The position numbers and the translations under genes were made by a program. DNA of 43,254 nt from a virus, in the IMG/VR virus record IMGVR_UViG_3300020202_000124, positions 1 to 43,254 of that record, one strand, 5' to 3'. How positions within the stretch are numbered: the first letter of the stretch is position 1; each line of letters opens with the position of its first letter. Shown here piece after piece: positions 27,758 to 37,137 of this stretch. The notes below the pieces were generated by a model. It did no database searches. It was not told the origin of the DNA and saw only the letters and a list, made by a program, of their open reading frames with translations.

Positions 27758-29404
27758 ATGGCGACGACATCCAGGCCCATTACCGAGCTCGTCATCGGCA
27801 TCCGCGACACCGCCGGGGCAGTGGTCGCGAGCGGCAAGGCCCGATTCTATGAGCCCGGGACGCTGGTGGCGCGCGACGTGTTTTCCGACGACGTCTGTAC
27901 CAGCGCTATCACGCAGCCGCTCACGCTGAACGCGGGCGGGCAGTACAAGTACGCCTACGCGCTCGAGCCGGTGCGGATGATCGTCAAGGACTCGACCGAG
28001 ACGACCACGTACTACGACGGCATCGTCAACCTCAACCGCCACGACGCCGTTTACATCACCCACACGTCGATCAACTCGGGCACCGAGACCACTTTCGAGA
28101 ACTTCCTAACCACCGCGACGGGGTCACTGGGCGCTGACTTCAAGTACAAGCCGACGGCTACGGCCACGGCGATGAACTACAGCGACTGGATGACCGGGGT
28201 CGTCGTGTCGGTGAAGTCTTTCGGCGCGGTCGGCGACGGCAGTAACGACGACACGATTCCTATTCAGAACGCCTCGAACCACGTCGAATCGCTCGGCGGC
28301 GGCGTCGTCTACTTCCCGGCAGGGACGTACCGGATCACGTCGGCGATCACGGTGGACACGGCAGGTGTCAGCTGGAAGGGCGCCGGGCGCGGGGTGAGCA
28401 TCATCAAGAACGGGAGCACGACCGGGAACTGCCTCACGATCAACCTGGGCGCTGCGGTCGACAGCAAGATCTTCATCCGCGACATGTCGTTCACGGCGAA
28501 CACCACGAGTTCCGGCGCCGCTATCCAGGTCACGAACGGCGACCGCGTGGTTGTCCACAACGTGTCGACGGCGCTTCACCGGTCGGGCGTCGACTTGGAT
28601 GCGGTCAGCGGTGCGCGCGTTGACCATGTGATCATCGAGTCCACCGACGACAATGCGGCGGCGCTTGGCATCTCTGTCGGCGCTCGCGGTCGCGTTACCC
28701 ACTGCGAGATCATCAGTGGCACCGACAACGGCACGGGTGTCAGCCTCGCGGGCGCCGACGCCAGGGCAATCGACTGCTACGTGAGCAACTTTGCCACCGG
28801 CATCAGCCTGGCCGGGACGGCGGCCAGGGCCAGCCAGTGCCTCGTCAGCAGCGCCACGACGGGCTACTCGGTCGGTGCGTTTTCGAGCTGCTCTGTCACC
28901 GAGTGCTCGACGGTCAGCTGCACGACCGACCTAAGCGTCAACGCCAGCGCGACGCTGTTCGTGTTCGAGCACAACGCATTCAGCGACTCGAAGGTTTCTG
29001 CCTCGAGCGCCAGCATCTTTTCGGGCATCCCGACCTGGGGGCAATACCACCCAACGGCCAACAACTCGTCGAGCGTCACATGGACGCCAGACCCCAGCGA
29101 CGGGAAGGTGCTCCAGATTTTTGAAAACAACTACTCGGCGGGGGCTGTCACCGCGAGCGTTGCCGCCACGTCCACGACGGGCCTGCGCGACGGGCAGATG
29201 ATGCTCATCCACTTCGAAAACGACGCTTCCGGCAACCCGGTCAACGTCACGTTCGATGGGCAATACACGCATGTTGGCGGAACCGCGTTTGCGGCGCCCA
29301 CGGCGGTGTCGGCCGGCGCGACGTGGTCCGTCTTGTTTAGGTGGAAGGCGTCCGCGTCGGCGTGGCGTGCGGCGCTGGTAACGGCGGTCAACACGGCGGT
29401 CTAG
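27758..29404 (+). CDS. Tailspike with pectate-lyase-like beta helix
   Basis: A 548-residue receptor-binding or depolymerase-type protein. The N-terminal about 110 residues look like a virion-attachment domain (GIRDTAGAVVASGKARFY). VKSFGAVGDGSNDDTIPIQN and VVYFPAGTYRIT open a right-handed parallel beta helix of the pectate-lyase superfamily. Repeating Ser/Thr/Val coils run to about residue 430, and a beta-sandwich C-terminus follows. Catalytic residues cannot be named from sequence. It probably recognises or cleaves host polysaccharide. Confidence 0.82.
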   Translation: MATTSRPITELVIGIRDTAGAVVASGKARFYEPGTLVARDVFSDDVCTSAITQPLTLNAGGQYKYAYALEPVRMIVKDSTETTTYYDGIVNLNRHDAVYITHTSINSGTETTFENFLTTATGSLGADFKYKPTATATAMNYSDWMTGVVVSVKSFGAVGDGSNDDTIPIQNASNHVESLGGGVVYFPAGTYRITSAITVDTAGVSWKGAGRGVSIIKNGSTTGNCLTINLGAAVDSKIFIRDMSFTANTTSSGAAIQVTNGDRVVVHNVSTALHRSGVDLDAVSGARVDHVIIESTDDNAAALGISVGARGRVTHCEIISGTDNGTGVSLAGADARAIDCYVSNFATGISLAGTAARASQCLVSSATTGYSVGAFSSCSVTECSTVSCTTDLSVNASATLFVFEHNAFSDSKVSASSASIFSGIPTWGQYHPTANNSSSVTWTPDPSDGKVLQIFENNYSAGAVTASVAATSTTGLRDGQMMLIHFENDASGNPVNVTFDGQYTHVGGTAFAAPTAVSAGATWSVLFRWKASASAWRAALVTAVNTAV

Positions 29405-29405
29405 G

Positions 29406-30818
29406 ATGCCCTTCGCGCCCGTGACGATTTCTGACGGCCAGGTCTCAGGGGTCGATGACCTCGGGGCAGCGGCGTCGTCCGTCGTCAACTTCGAGGTCGA
29501 CGAAGCTGGCATCAACCGCCCGCGGCCGGCGCTGTCCACGTACGCCGTCACTGGTCTCACGAGCAACATCAACGGCCTCGAGAAGTGGTCGGCGTACACG
29601 ATTGCCACGGACACAGATCGGAAGATCTACGCGGTGGCTGACGCCTCGCCGAGCTCTGCGGCTGCCGTGTCGACGGCGGCGGCTACCACGAAGATCGAGG
29701 GCTCGAAGCGGCCCACGTTCGCGGCCGGCGAAGATCACATCTACGCGGCAGGTGGCGGGCGCCTGCAGCGATGGGGGCCTTCGCTGGTGACCGCCGAGGT
29801 CGTGAGCAACTCCCCGCGCTGCACGCACGTCGCGGCGCTGGGCCAGTATCTGATCGCAAACGACATCGATGCGCCGGACACCATCCGTTGGTCCGACATC
29901 GGCGAGGGCGCCTGGACCACATGGCCGACTGCCAACGTTACGACGGTCGACGCGCGCCCCGATGCCGTCGTCGCTGTTTACGAGAACCTAAGCGAGCTGT
30001 TTGTGTTCGGAGAGTCCACGCTGCAGGTCTACGTCGTGGGCAGCGACCCGACCCTGCCATTCGACAAGGCGAGCACCATCAACCTAGGCCTTGGCGCCCC
30101 GTACTGCGCGATCCGCCTCGACGAGTCGTTCGCTTTCCTCGACAACTATCGCCGCATCGTCACCAGTGACGGCCGCGGTCATCAGGTCATCAGCGACGCC
30201 ATCGCACGGGACCTGCGCGGGCTCGCGACCGTTAGCGACGCCTGGGGTTATCGCGAGGAGGTCGGGCAAAACAGCCGGCTCGTGTTCCGGTTCCCGACCG
30301 AGGGGCGGACCTTCGTCTACGACATCAAGGGGCAGCGCTGGTACGAGCGAAAGAAGTACACGGCGCCGTTCCAGGGCGACTTTGCGGTTAACGCATACTC
30401 GTACCGAGCTGCGGATAACTCGCACATCGTCGGGACCTCGGCCGGGCTCGCCAAGCTGGTGACCAACTCGCGCCAGGACCAGGGCTCGCCGCTGGTGTGC
30501 GAGCGCGTGACAGGCTGGCATGAGCACGGCTCGAAGAACCGAAAGCGGTTCGGCAGGTTGCGCGCGACCATGCGACGTGGGACTGGCGCCACGAACGCGA
30601 CCACGGGCGCGCTCGAGGTGCGGACGCAGTTCGACGATGGCCCGTGGTCGGGCTGGAAGCAGATCGAGATCGGCACGCCCGACAAGTACAAGCAGGTGCG
30701 CGACCTATGGTGCGCCGGCATCGCCGTCCGCTGCCGCTACCACGTCCGCTATTCGAACACCGAAAACACGTCGCTCGTGAGCCTGGAACACGAGGTGACT
30801 GACCTGGGGGCGCCGTGA
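29406..30818 (+). CDS. Packaged-DNA stabilisation / tail protein (P22 gp10-like)
   Basis: A 470-residue protein with repeated beta blades (ENLSELFVFGESTLQVYVVG; AIRLDESFAFLDNYRRIVTS; RTFVYDIKGQRWYERKK), a pattern typical of the beta-propeller tail factor P22 gp10. It would stack on the adaptor and close the portal channel. It begins 1 nt after the tailspike stop. Length is close to the family's usual 470 residues. Confidence 0.78.
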   Translation: MPFAPVTISDGQVSGVDDLGAAASSVVNFEVDEAGINRPRPALSTYAVTGLTSNINGLEKWSAYTIATDTDRKIYAVADASPSSAAAVSTAAATTKIEGSKRPTFAAGEDHIYAAGGGRLQRWGPSLVTAEVVSNSPRCTHVAALGQYLIANDIDAPDTIRWSDIGEGAWTTWPTANVTTVDARPDAVVAVYENLSELFVFGESTLQVYVVGSDPTLPFDKASTINLGLGAPYCAIRLDESFAFLDNYRRIVTSDGRGHQVISDAIARDLRGLATVSDAWGYREEVGQNSRLVFRFPTEGRTFVYDIKGQRWYERKKYTAPFQGDFAVNAYSYRAADNSHIVGTSAGLAKLVTNSRQDQGSPLVCERVTGWHEHGSKNRKRFGRLRATMRRGTGATNATTGALEVRTQFDDGPWSGWKQIEIGTPDKYKQVRDLWCAGIAVRCRYHVRYSNTENTSLVSLEHEVTDLGAP

Positions 30819-30845
30819 GCCGCCAACCGCGCAAGGAGCAGACGA

Positions 30846-32714
30846 ATGGCATTTGACCCGTGGTACATGATCCCAGGCTACGGCCAGTACAAAGGCGCGC
30901 AGAACGCCGCGGGGAGCCCGTACGAGGACGCCGCCGCCGGGCTGAGGGGCCTCGCTCCGGAGATCAAAGCGTTCTCCGACACCCAGTGGAACCGCCAGAT
31001 GGGCGGCCTCGACAAGGCACAGGGCTACCTCGGCGACGCCATGAACTACTGGCAGTCCGCGTACGGGTCACGTGGCCCAGGCGCCATGGAAAACGCCTGG
31101 AGCCAGGTCGGGAACAAGTACCTCAACCCGACGGCGTCCAGCGGGGCGCTGAACGACTACCAGCGGTTCATGGGGCAGGGGCCGATGTCCTACGACTTCG
31201 CCAACCGCGCCTCGGGCCTCGCTGGCGGCCAGGTGGACTACAGCGGCTTGTCGAACCAACTCGCCGGCAGCGGTCAGGCGAGCCAGTTCTGGGCGCAGAA
31301 CCAGGGCCGCTTCGGCGCCCCCGGTGCGGCCGAAAGCTGGTGGGCGCAGAATCAGGGCACGTTCAATCGCCCGGCGGCATCGCGCGAGGTCTACGACCAG
31401 TTCGGGGCGCAGCTCTACGGCCCCGGCCGCGCCGAGCAGTTCCAGGTGACCGGCCCCAGCTGGGGCTCGACCGACGAAAAGATCGCGACGGCGATGGGCT
31501 ACGCGCAGCAGGCGCAGGCCCCGACCCGTCTCGAGGGCGCGCAGGGCGCCGAGGTCGGCAACCTCTACCGTGGCGCGAACAACGTAAACCAGTTCGCCGG
31601 CTCGGCGATGCCGCAACTGCAGGGCAGGGGCGTCTACGAGCAGTTCGTCGAGTCGGACATTTACGGCAACAACCCGGCGATGGAGATGGAGCGGCGCAAG
31701 GGCCTTGCGTCGATCAACCAGGAGATGGCCAGGCGCGGGCACTTCAACTCGGGCGGCGCGAACACTGCGATCGGCGAGTTCCTGGGCACGCTCGGCGCCA
31801 AGACCTACGAGGGCCGGGCACAGCGCGCACAGCAGGCGCAGGGGATGCAACTGTCTCGGCTCGGCGAGGGCCGACAGCTCGCCCAGGCGGGCAGCGGCGA
31901 GCGCATGGGGCAAGCGCAGGGCCTGCAGGGGCTGGCGTCTACGCAGGACGCCCAGCGCCTCGACCGGCAGCAGTTCGGCGCCAACACGGCGCTGTCGGCG
32001 GCCGACAAGAACATCGCGCAGCAGAACACCAACCTGCAGGCGGAGCAGCTCAAGCTTCAGGCGGCGGCCAATGCCGACAGTAGCCGCAACGCCCGTCTGC
32101 AGACGCTGCAGGGGATGGCCTCGGCGGGCGACGACGCCTGGATGCGCCAGCAGCAACTTGCGGGGCAGTTCGCGAACCAGGCGCAGTCGGCCGAGCTCGC
32201 GCGGCTCATGGGCGGCATGAACGCCGGCAACATGGCCGACCAGGGCCAGCTCGCGCGGCTCATGGCCCAGTTCCAAATGGGCAGCCAGGCCAACGACCAG
32301 AACCTGGCGCGGGGCAAGTTCCAGTTCGACATGGGCCAGGGGCTGGACGCGACGAACCTCGCCCGCTACGGGATGCTGGGGCAGTTCTCGAACATGGCCG
32401 ACACCAACAACCGCGCGGCGCTGGACTCCTACTTCAGAGCCGCGGGCGGGGCGCAAGATGCGGAGTCGGCGCGGCTGCGGGATGCGATGTCGTCGCTTTC
32501 CCAGCTGGCGGGCGGCCAGGCGAACCTCGTCGCTGGCTTCTACGGCGCTGGCGGTCAGCTCAGCGGACAGTCGTTCAGCGACTACATCAACGCGCTTGCC
32601 AACGCCTACAGCCTGCAGGCACAGGGCGGCGCCGCTCGGGCGCAGGTGCCGTTCCAACTCGCGAACATGGGAATCCAGGGCTACAAGGCGTTCGCCGCGC
32701 CGGGAGTCGGGTAA
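30846..32714 (+). CDS. Large Gln/Ala-rich internal virion (ejection) protein
   Basis: A 622-residue protein very rich in Gln, Ala, Gly and Asn, with helical repeats over the second half (for example NLQAEQLKLQAAANA; FANQAQSAELARLMGG). GAGxAEQFxxxGPS-type tracts fill the first half. Position after the gp10-like gene and composition resemble podovirus internal proteins that exit with DNA and build a trans-envelope channel. No catalytic motif seen. AAGGAG precedes ATG 30846. Confidence 0.65.
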   Translation: MAFDPWYMIPGYGQYKGAQNAAGSPYEDAAAGLRGLAPEIKAFSDTQWNRQMGGLDKAQGYLGDAMNYWQSAYGSRGPGAMENAWSQVGNKYLNPTASSGALNDYQRFMGQGPMSYDFANRASGLAGGQVDYSGLSNQLAGSGQASQFWAQNQGRFGAPGAAESWWAQNQGTFNRPAASREVYDQFGAQLYGPGRAEQFQVTGPSWGSTDEKIATAMGYAQQAQAPTRLEGAQGAEVGNLYRGANNVNQFAGSAMPQLQGRGVYEQFVESDIYGNNPAMEMERRKGLASINQEMARRGHFNSGGANTAIGEFLGTLGAKTYEGRAQRAQQAQGMQLSRLGEGRQLAQAGSGERMGQAQGLQGLASTQDAQRLDRQQFGANTALSAADKNIAQQNTNLQAEQLKLQAAANADSSRNARLQTLQGMASAGDDAWMRQQQLAGQFANQAQSAELARLMGGMNAGNMADQGQLARLMAQFQMGSQANDQNLARGKFQFDMGQGLDATNLARYGMLGQFSNMADTNNRAALDSYFRAAGGAQDAESARLRDAMSSLSQLAGGQANLVAGFYGAGGQLSGQSFSDYINALANAYSLQAQGGAARAQVPFQLANMGIQGYKAFAAPGVG

Positions 32715-34352
32715 ATGGCATACCAGCCGATCTATCTGCCGAAGAACATGGGGGTGGGCGCCGGGCTCGACAGCCTGAGCGCCAGCCTTGGCGACCTGGC
32801 GGAATGGAAGCGCCAGCGCTACCGCGACGAGCAGGAGCGCCAGCGGGCGCTCGCCGAGCAGGAGGCGCGGCAGCGGGCAGAGGCCAGACAAACGCATCTC
32901 GACTTCACCAACGCCCGCGCGATGGCAGAGAAGGCCGCGGCGGAGGGAAACTTCGCCCTGGCCGAGGACATCATGCGGCCGTTCATGCAGCAGATGCAGG
33001 TCGAAGACCCGCAGGCTGAGGCGGCGGCGATCAAGAAGGACATGGGCATCGGCACGCAGCCCAAGCCGCCGTCCACCGCCGACTTCTACGCCCGCCCCGA
33101 GAACCAGGCGCAGCCGCAGCCCCAAGGCGGGTCGGCGCTGCCGGACGGCTTCGAATTCGGCGGCGTGCAGGGCGATGGTGACCCGACTGCGGCGCCAGCG
33201 CCCGCACCAGCGCAGGGGCCGGGCCTCGAGCAGCTGATGCAGGCTGCCCGCGCCCCGCAGCCGGCGCAGGATCCGCAACTCAACCCGATCTTGGCTGGCT
33301 TCCAGAAGGACCGGGAGCGGCAGCAGACGCTTGCGCACAAGCTACTGCGCGGCACCGACTACATGGGGCGGCCACTGGAGATCAACCCGGGGGCGGCGGC
33401 TGAGTTCCAGTTGCAGAGGCAGCAGGCGGAGCGCGAGCGACTGGCGCAGACGGCGCAGGATGCGTTCGCGACCACCGACGACCCGAAGGTTCTGTTTTTC
33501 AACTTGGTGCGGTCGGGGATTGGTATCGACGCCGCTAGCAAGCTGGTGGCGGACATGGTTGAGAAACAGCAGGCGGAGCGGGCACGGGCTGCCGAGCGCG
33601 CTGACACGCGCGCGCACGACAAGTGGAAGGCCGAAGAGGGGTGGAAAGAGGCGAAGGAGCGGGCTCGGATCATGGCGCAGAGGAGCCAAGTGATCACGCC
33701 GGGGGCTGCGGCGGATAATCGCCGCGCGGACACGACCGGTTTTGGCGCCGACTACGAACGTTGGGAGAAGAACACCAACGTGGACAAGCTGACGGATGCC
33801 TACGATCGCTTCACCGAGATGCGCGAGTCAGTTAGGGCTCACAAGGCCACTGGGGACGTGATCGGCCAAAGGAGCGCGCTCTACAACGCGGCCCGAATCA
33901 TCACGGGGCCAGGCGTCCTCACGGGAGCAGAGTTCCAAAACACGGTTCAGAACACCGGCGGCCTGGTAGCGTCGGCGTTGTCTAAGCTCCGGAAGGGCCT
34001 CGATGGCCAGATCTCTGATCAGGAGGCGGGGGCGCTCGAAAAGTTCGTTGACAACGCGAACGCAGCGATTCGCAGGAAGGCGATCGGGTTCGTCCGCAAC
34101 TTCGATAAGAAGTACAACGAGCGGAACTACTTCTATCAGCAGGTTCCTGACCAGGTGCAGTCGCAGCGACAGGCACTGATCGACAGGTTCGGGCTGACGG
34201 AAGAGGAAATCGGCGGCCAGCCGGCTACTCCGGCTCCCGGCGGCGGTTCGCCGCGTTCGCCCAGGCGTCCGCAGGCGTCCGGCGAAAAGGCGCCAGATCC
34301 CGATCGCATCAAGCGGCTAGATGCCGCGATCGCAAAGATGGGCGGGCTGTGA
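32715..34352 (+). CDS. Coiled-coil internal virion (ejection) protein
   Basis: A 545-residue, charged protein. An N-terminal coiled coil (about 25-90: WKRQRYRDEQERQRALAEQE) is followed by a Pro/Gln-rich linker and a long helical region (QRQQAERERLAQTAQDAF). The C-terminal third has mixed structure and a Pro/Ser/Arg tail. Second of three consecutive large ejection-type proteins. It starts directly after the preceding stop (TAAATG). Confidence 0.65.
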   Translation: MAYQPIYLPKNMGVGAGLDSLSASLGDLAEWKRQRYRDEQERQRALAEQEARQRAEARQTHLDFTNARAMAEKAAAEGNFALAEDIMRPFMQQMQVEDPQAEAAAIKKDMGIGTQPKPPSTADFYARPENQAQPQPQGGSALPDGFEFGGVQGDGDPTAAPAPAPAQGPGLEQLMQAARAPQPAQDPQLNPILAGFQKDRERQQTLAHKLLRGTDYMGRPLEINPGAAAEFQLQRQQAERERLAQTAQDAFATTDDPKVLFFNLVRSGIGIDAASKLVADMVEKQQAERARAAERADTRAHDKWKAEEGWKEAKERARIMAQRSQVITPGAAADNRRADTTGFGADYERWEKNTNVDKLTDAYDRFTEMRESVRAHKATGDVIGQRSALYNAARIITGPGVLTGAEFQNTVQNTGGLVASALSKLRKGLDGQISDQEAGALEKFVDNANAAIRRKAIGFVRNFDKKYNERNYFYQQVPDQVQSQRQALIDRFGLTEEEIGGQPATPAPGGGSPRSPRRPQASGEKAPDPDRIKRLDAAIAKMGGL

Positions 34353-34356
34353 GCCG

Positions 34357-34632
34357 CTACCGGCAGAACATCGTGCGCATGGCCATCAGCGCCTTAACGG
34401 CGCCGACCTCTGCCGCCACGTTGCGGTTGCGGTGGGCGTCGGACTTGAAGTGCCCGCGCTCATCCATCCCGCCCGCCAACAGATTGGCGCGCAGGTCGTG
34501 CTCTGCGGATGCCTTGAACCGCTCGCACAGCTTCGCCAGCGTCAGCGCTTCGTGCTCGCCGACGTTCGCTGCCTGCGGTGACGAGACTGCACCAAGGGTG
34601 AAGGCGATCGCTCCAATGATGATCCCGCGCAT
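34357..34632 (-). CDS. Small secreted protein (moron)
   Basis: A 91-residue minus-strand protein lying between two plus-strand virion genes. A clear signal peptide (MRGIIIGAIAFTLGAVSSPQA, cleavage probably after SPQA) precedes a helical mature part with two Cys (AKLCERFKAS; MRTMFCR) that could form a disulfide. It would act in the periplasm or outside the cell. A possible promoter (TTGTCA-17-GACGCT) ends 6 nt before ATG 34632. Its opposite orientation marks it as a moron, perhaps a lysogenic conversion or exclusion factor. Confidence 0.65.
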   Translation of the reverse strand: MRGIIIGAIAFTLGAVSSPQAANVGEHEALTLAKLCERFKASAEHDLRANLLAGGMDERGHFKSDAHRNRNVAAEVGAVKALMAMRTMFCR

Positions 34633-34703
34633 GACCAAAGCGTCACACGGTGTCGGACCAGTGACAATGCTGCGCGGCCGTTCAGGTTACCGGGAGGCGC
34701 GTC

Positions 34704-36620
34704 ATGGCTGATCGGGACAGCAAGGTCATGGCCCTGCTCAGGCAGGGGTTTACGATCGATGAGATCGAGGATTACGTACAGCGCAAGACTGGCGAAAAGG
34801 CGGCCGCCAAAGGCGTCACCGGCCCCCTGGCCCACGACCTTGTCCGCGCCCCCGGCCCCTGGGCCGACGGCTACGAGGGCGCCAAGTCCATGCCGCAGTT
34901 TCTCCCGCCCGACGCCAGTGGCATCGACGTCGCCAAGAAGATCGGCCCGATGCGGACGCCGTACCTGCGCGCGAACCCCTTCGCCGGCCCCACCACCGCC
35001 GACATTACCTCGAGCCCCGAGATCCCGCCCGAGTGGCAGGGAGAGGTGACGCGCAAGCTCCGTGGGCCAGTCGCCACGACAGCGGGCGTGCTTGCCGGCG
35101 CTGCCACAGGCGGCGCGCTCAGCGGGCCGGTGTCCGCGCTGGTCGGCAGTGCACCCGCGTCCCTTGCGCCTGCGCTGGGGCTCGCCGGTGCAGCGGCCGA
35201 GGGCGCCGGCACCGGATACGCCGACGGGCTCGTTAGCGGGCTGGTCGAGGGGCGAGACCTGGCCGGCGCGCATGCGCAGGGGGTCGATACGGCGAAGATC
35301 GGCGGTGTCCTGGGGCCGGGCGCGAAGCTGGTCGGCGAGACCGTCGCGGCCGCCGCGCGTCCCGTCGTTCGAGCTGGGCAGAACCTGATGCGGAAGGACC
35401 CCATCATCAACCAGTACGCGACGGCCAAGGAGGCGGGGGTCTACGGGACGAAGGACATGCAGGATCTGGCGGCGCACGAGCCCGGGATTGATGAGGCTGT
35501 CAGAATCGGCCGTCAACGCATCCTCGACCGCGACGAGGAGTTGGCCACGTACGGCGGCGCGCTCTATCGCGGCGGCGAGGACGTGATCCCGAATCCTGAC
35601 GACATCCTCCCCACGGCGCAGCTGCATCGCAATTTGAACCGGTCGGTGCAGCGCTACCCCAACGGCAACCCCATCAACCAGGGCGTGCAGGACGTGGTTG
35701 ACGAGGTGAAGGACAACACGCGCATGGTCACGCGCCAGCGCTTCCGGCCTGTGAAAGAGGCCGAGTTGCAGACCAACGTGCGCCCCGCGGACACGAAGAC
35801 AGTCGGCGGATACCGCGTCGAGACGCAGCGACGCTATGAGCCTGACCCGGACAGGCCGGGCGACAATCTGGTTGCGGTCGAGCCGCTCGAGAAGGTGAAG
35901 ACCGCCGCAACGACCAAGCGTGGCATCATCGCCCAGCGTCGCGCCCTGCGAGACAAGGCCTACAAATCAGCGGAGCGCACGCCGGAGAACGCGAAGTATC
36001 AGGACGCATACGGCAGCGTCAACAAGGCGCTTTCGGAAGCCGTCCCCGAGCTCAAGCCGCTCGACGAGGAGTGGAGCAAGTTCCGGCAGACTCAGAAACG
36101 TCGCTGGGACATCCTCCGTCGTAACGAGGAAGGCGGGCGCTATGCCGACCTGCCAGAGGTTACCGACGAAGCGGCAGAGGGATTCGGCACGCCAGTCGCC
36201 CAGCGGCTTCGTGTGGGCGATGAGATTCAGATCGGCAGAAACCTGGCGCGCGTCAACGATCCTACGGTTCCCGGTCGGGAGATGGCCCCATACCTCAAGG
36301 AACTGGCGGCACAGGACCCGGAATTCGCAGCGGCGATCAAGTTCATCGCCGACAAGAAGGCGTTGGAGGGCACGAGGTTTTCGTGGCGGGAGTTGCTGCC
36401 ATCCAGCTTCACCGGCGCAACCGGCGGGGCCGGCTTCGCGCCCTTCCTGCGGCAAAACCTGCGCGCACTTGGCGCCAGCGCCGACACTGCCCTAGGCGCC
36501 GCAGGCAAGGCCGCCGAGCTCGCCCCCCAGCTGTCGGTCAACCCGCTGGTGCGCGCAATGATCATCGATCAGGCGCGGCAGGCCCAATTGGCTAACAAAC
36601 TCAAAGGCGGCGGCAAATAG
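34704..36620 (+). CDS. Large ejection protein with glycine-zipper membrane segment
   Basis: A 638-residue protein with GGGAGG upstream of ATG 34704. The N-terminus has a GFTIDEIEDYVQRKTGE helix. Residues about 120-180 form a long Gly/Ala/Val segment (TTAGVLAGAATGGALSGP) of glycine-zipper type likely to insert in membranes. The rest is charged and helical. Third in the ejection set, it may form the inner-membrane pore for DNA entry. No transglycosylase motif was seen. Confidence 0.65.
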   Translation: MADRDSKVMALLRQGFTIDEIEDYVQRKTGEKAAAKGVTGPLAHDLVRAPGPWADGYEGAKSMPQFLPPDASGIDVAKKIGPMRTPYLRANPFAGPTTADITSSPEIPPEWQGEVTRKLRGPVATTAGVLAGAATGGALSGPVSALVGSAPASLAPALGLAGAAAEGAGTGYADGLVSGLVEGRDLAGAHAQGVDTAKIGGVLGPGAKLVGETVAAAARPVVRAGQNLMRKDPIINQYATAKEAGVYGTKDMQDLAAHEPGIDEAVRIGRQRILDRDEELATYGGALYRGGEDVIPNPDDILPTAQLHRNLNRSVQRYPNGNPINQGVQDVVDEVKDNTRMVTRQRFRPVKEAELQTNVRPADTKTVGGYRVETQRRYEPDPDRPGDNLVAVEPLEKVKTAATTKRGIIAQRRALRDKAYKSAERTPENAKYQDAYGSVNKALSEAVPELKPLDEEWSKFRQTQKRRWDILRRNEEGGRYADLPEVTDEAAEGFGTPVAQRLRVGDEIQIGRNLARVNDPTVPGREMAPYLKELAAQDPEFAAAIKFIADKKALEGTRFSWRELLPSSFTGATGGAGFAPFLRQNLRALGASADTALGAAGKAAELAPQLSVNPLVRAMIIDQARQAQLANKLKGGGK

Positions 36621-36668
36621 CCGCACCCGTCACGCTTCCGCATTGCCGATTTTCTCCCAATCCCACTA

Positions 36669-36716
36669 CCGCCCAGTGACGCCTGGTTTGTAGGCTTGTT
36701 ACTGGGAGCTGGGCGG
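36669..36716 (+). promoter_or_regulatory. Hairpin region with -10-like box before fibre genes
   Basis: CCGCCCAG (36669-36676) pairs with CTGGGCGG (36709-36716), or CCCAGTGAC (36672-36680) with GTTACTGGG (36698-36706, one mismatch). The arms overlap, so only one can form at a time. TAGGCT (36691-36696) lies in the loop. It could be a terminator, a promoter or a switch; there is no T-tract. Confidence 0.4.
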
Positions 36717-36738
36717 GAAATTCCAATGGGAGATGAAC

Positions 36739-37137
36739 ATGAGCGGATGCGGCTACACACTTCTTCGCCGTGGCGTAACTAGCCCGGCTGCCGGCAGCGG
36801 CGACCTCGCTGCGCCCACGTCTGGCCAGACGATCACGCTTTGGCAGAGCAACTCCAACGTCAACAGCACTTGGGGCGGACCACGCTGGAAGCGTCTGATT
36901 ATCAACATCTACTCGTCGCATGCGTCGGCTGCTAACGGCCTGACCATCGACGAGAGTGTTGACGGCACCAACTGGCGGAACGTGACCTCGTACACGATTT
37001 CGGCAACGACCTACACCAAGAACTACGTCGCGGTGTCGGCGCCGTACATCCGGGTCCAGTACCAGAACAGCGCCAATACGCTGACGACCTGGGAGATGGC
37101 GATCTTGGGAGACACCGGTGAACGGGGGACGGTCTAA
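36739..37137 (+). CDS. Small beta-rich virion protein
   Basis: A 132-residue protein read from ATG 36739, which has GGGAG 6 nt upstream; ATG 36733 sits directly on that site and is less likely. Sequence is beta-sandwich-like (WKRLIINIYSSHASAANGLT; NWRNVTSYTISATTYTKNYV; YIRVQYQNSAN). Probably a fibre-associated or attachment domain. It overlaps the next gene by 1 bp. Confidence 0.62.
   Translation: MSGCGYTLLRRGVTSPAAGSGDLAAPTSGQTITLWQSNSNVNSTWGGPRWKRLIINIYSSHASAANGLTIDESVDGTNWRNVTSYTISATTYTKNYVAVSAPYIRVQYQNSANTLTTWEMAILGDTGERGTV

Noticed and set aside
31068-33338. A 756-residue minus-strand frame
   Set aside because: It mirrors two plus-strand ejection-type genes with good starts; it is a high-GC shadow made of Leu/Arg/Val.
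34321-34711. Two plus-strand frames over the secreted-protein gene
   Set aside because: The minus-strand frame has a clear signal peptide and natural composition; the plus-strand frames are shadows.
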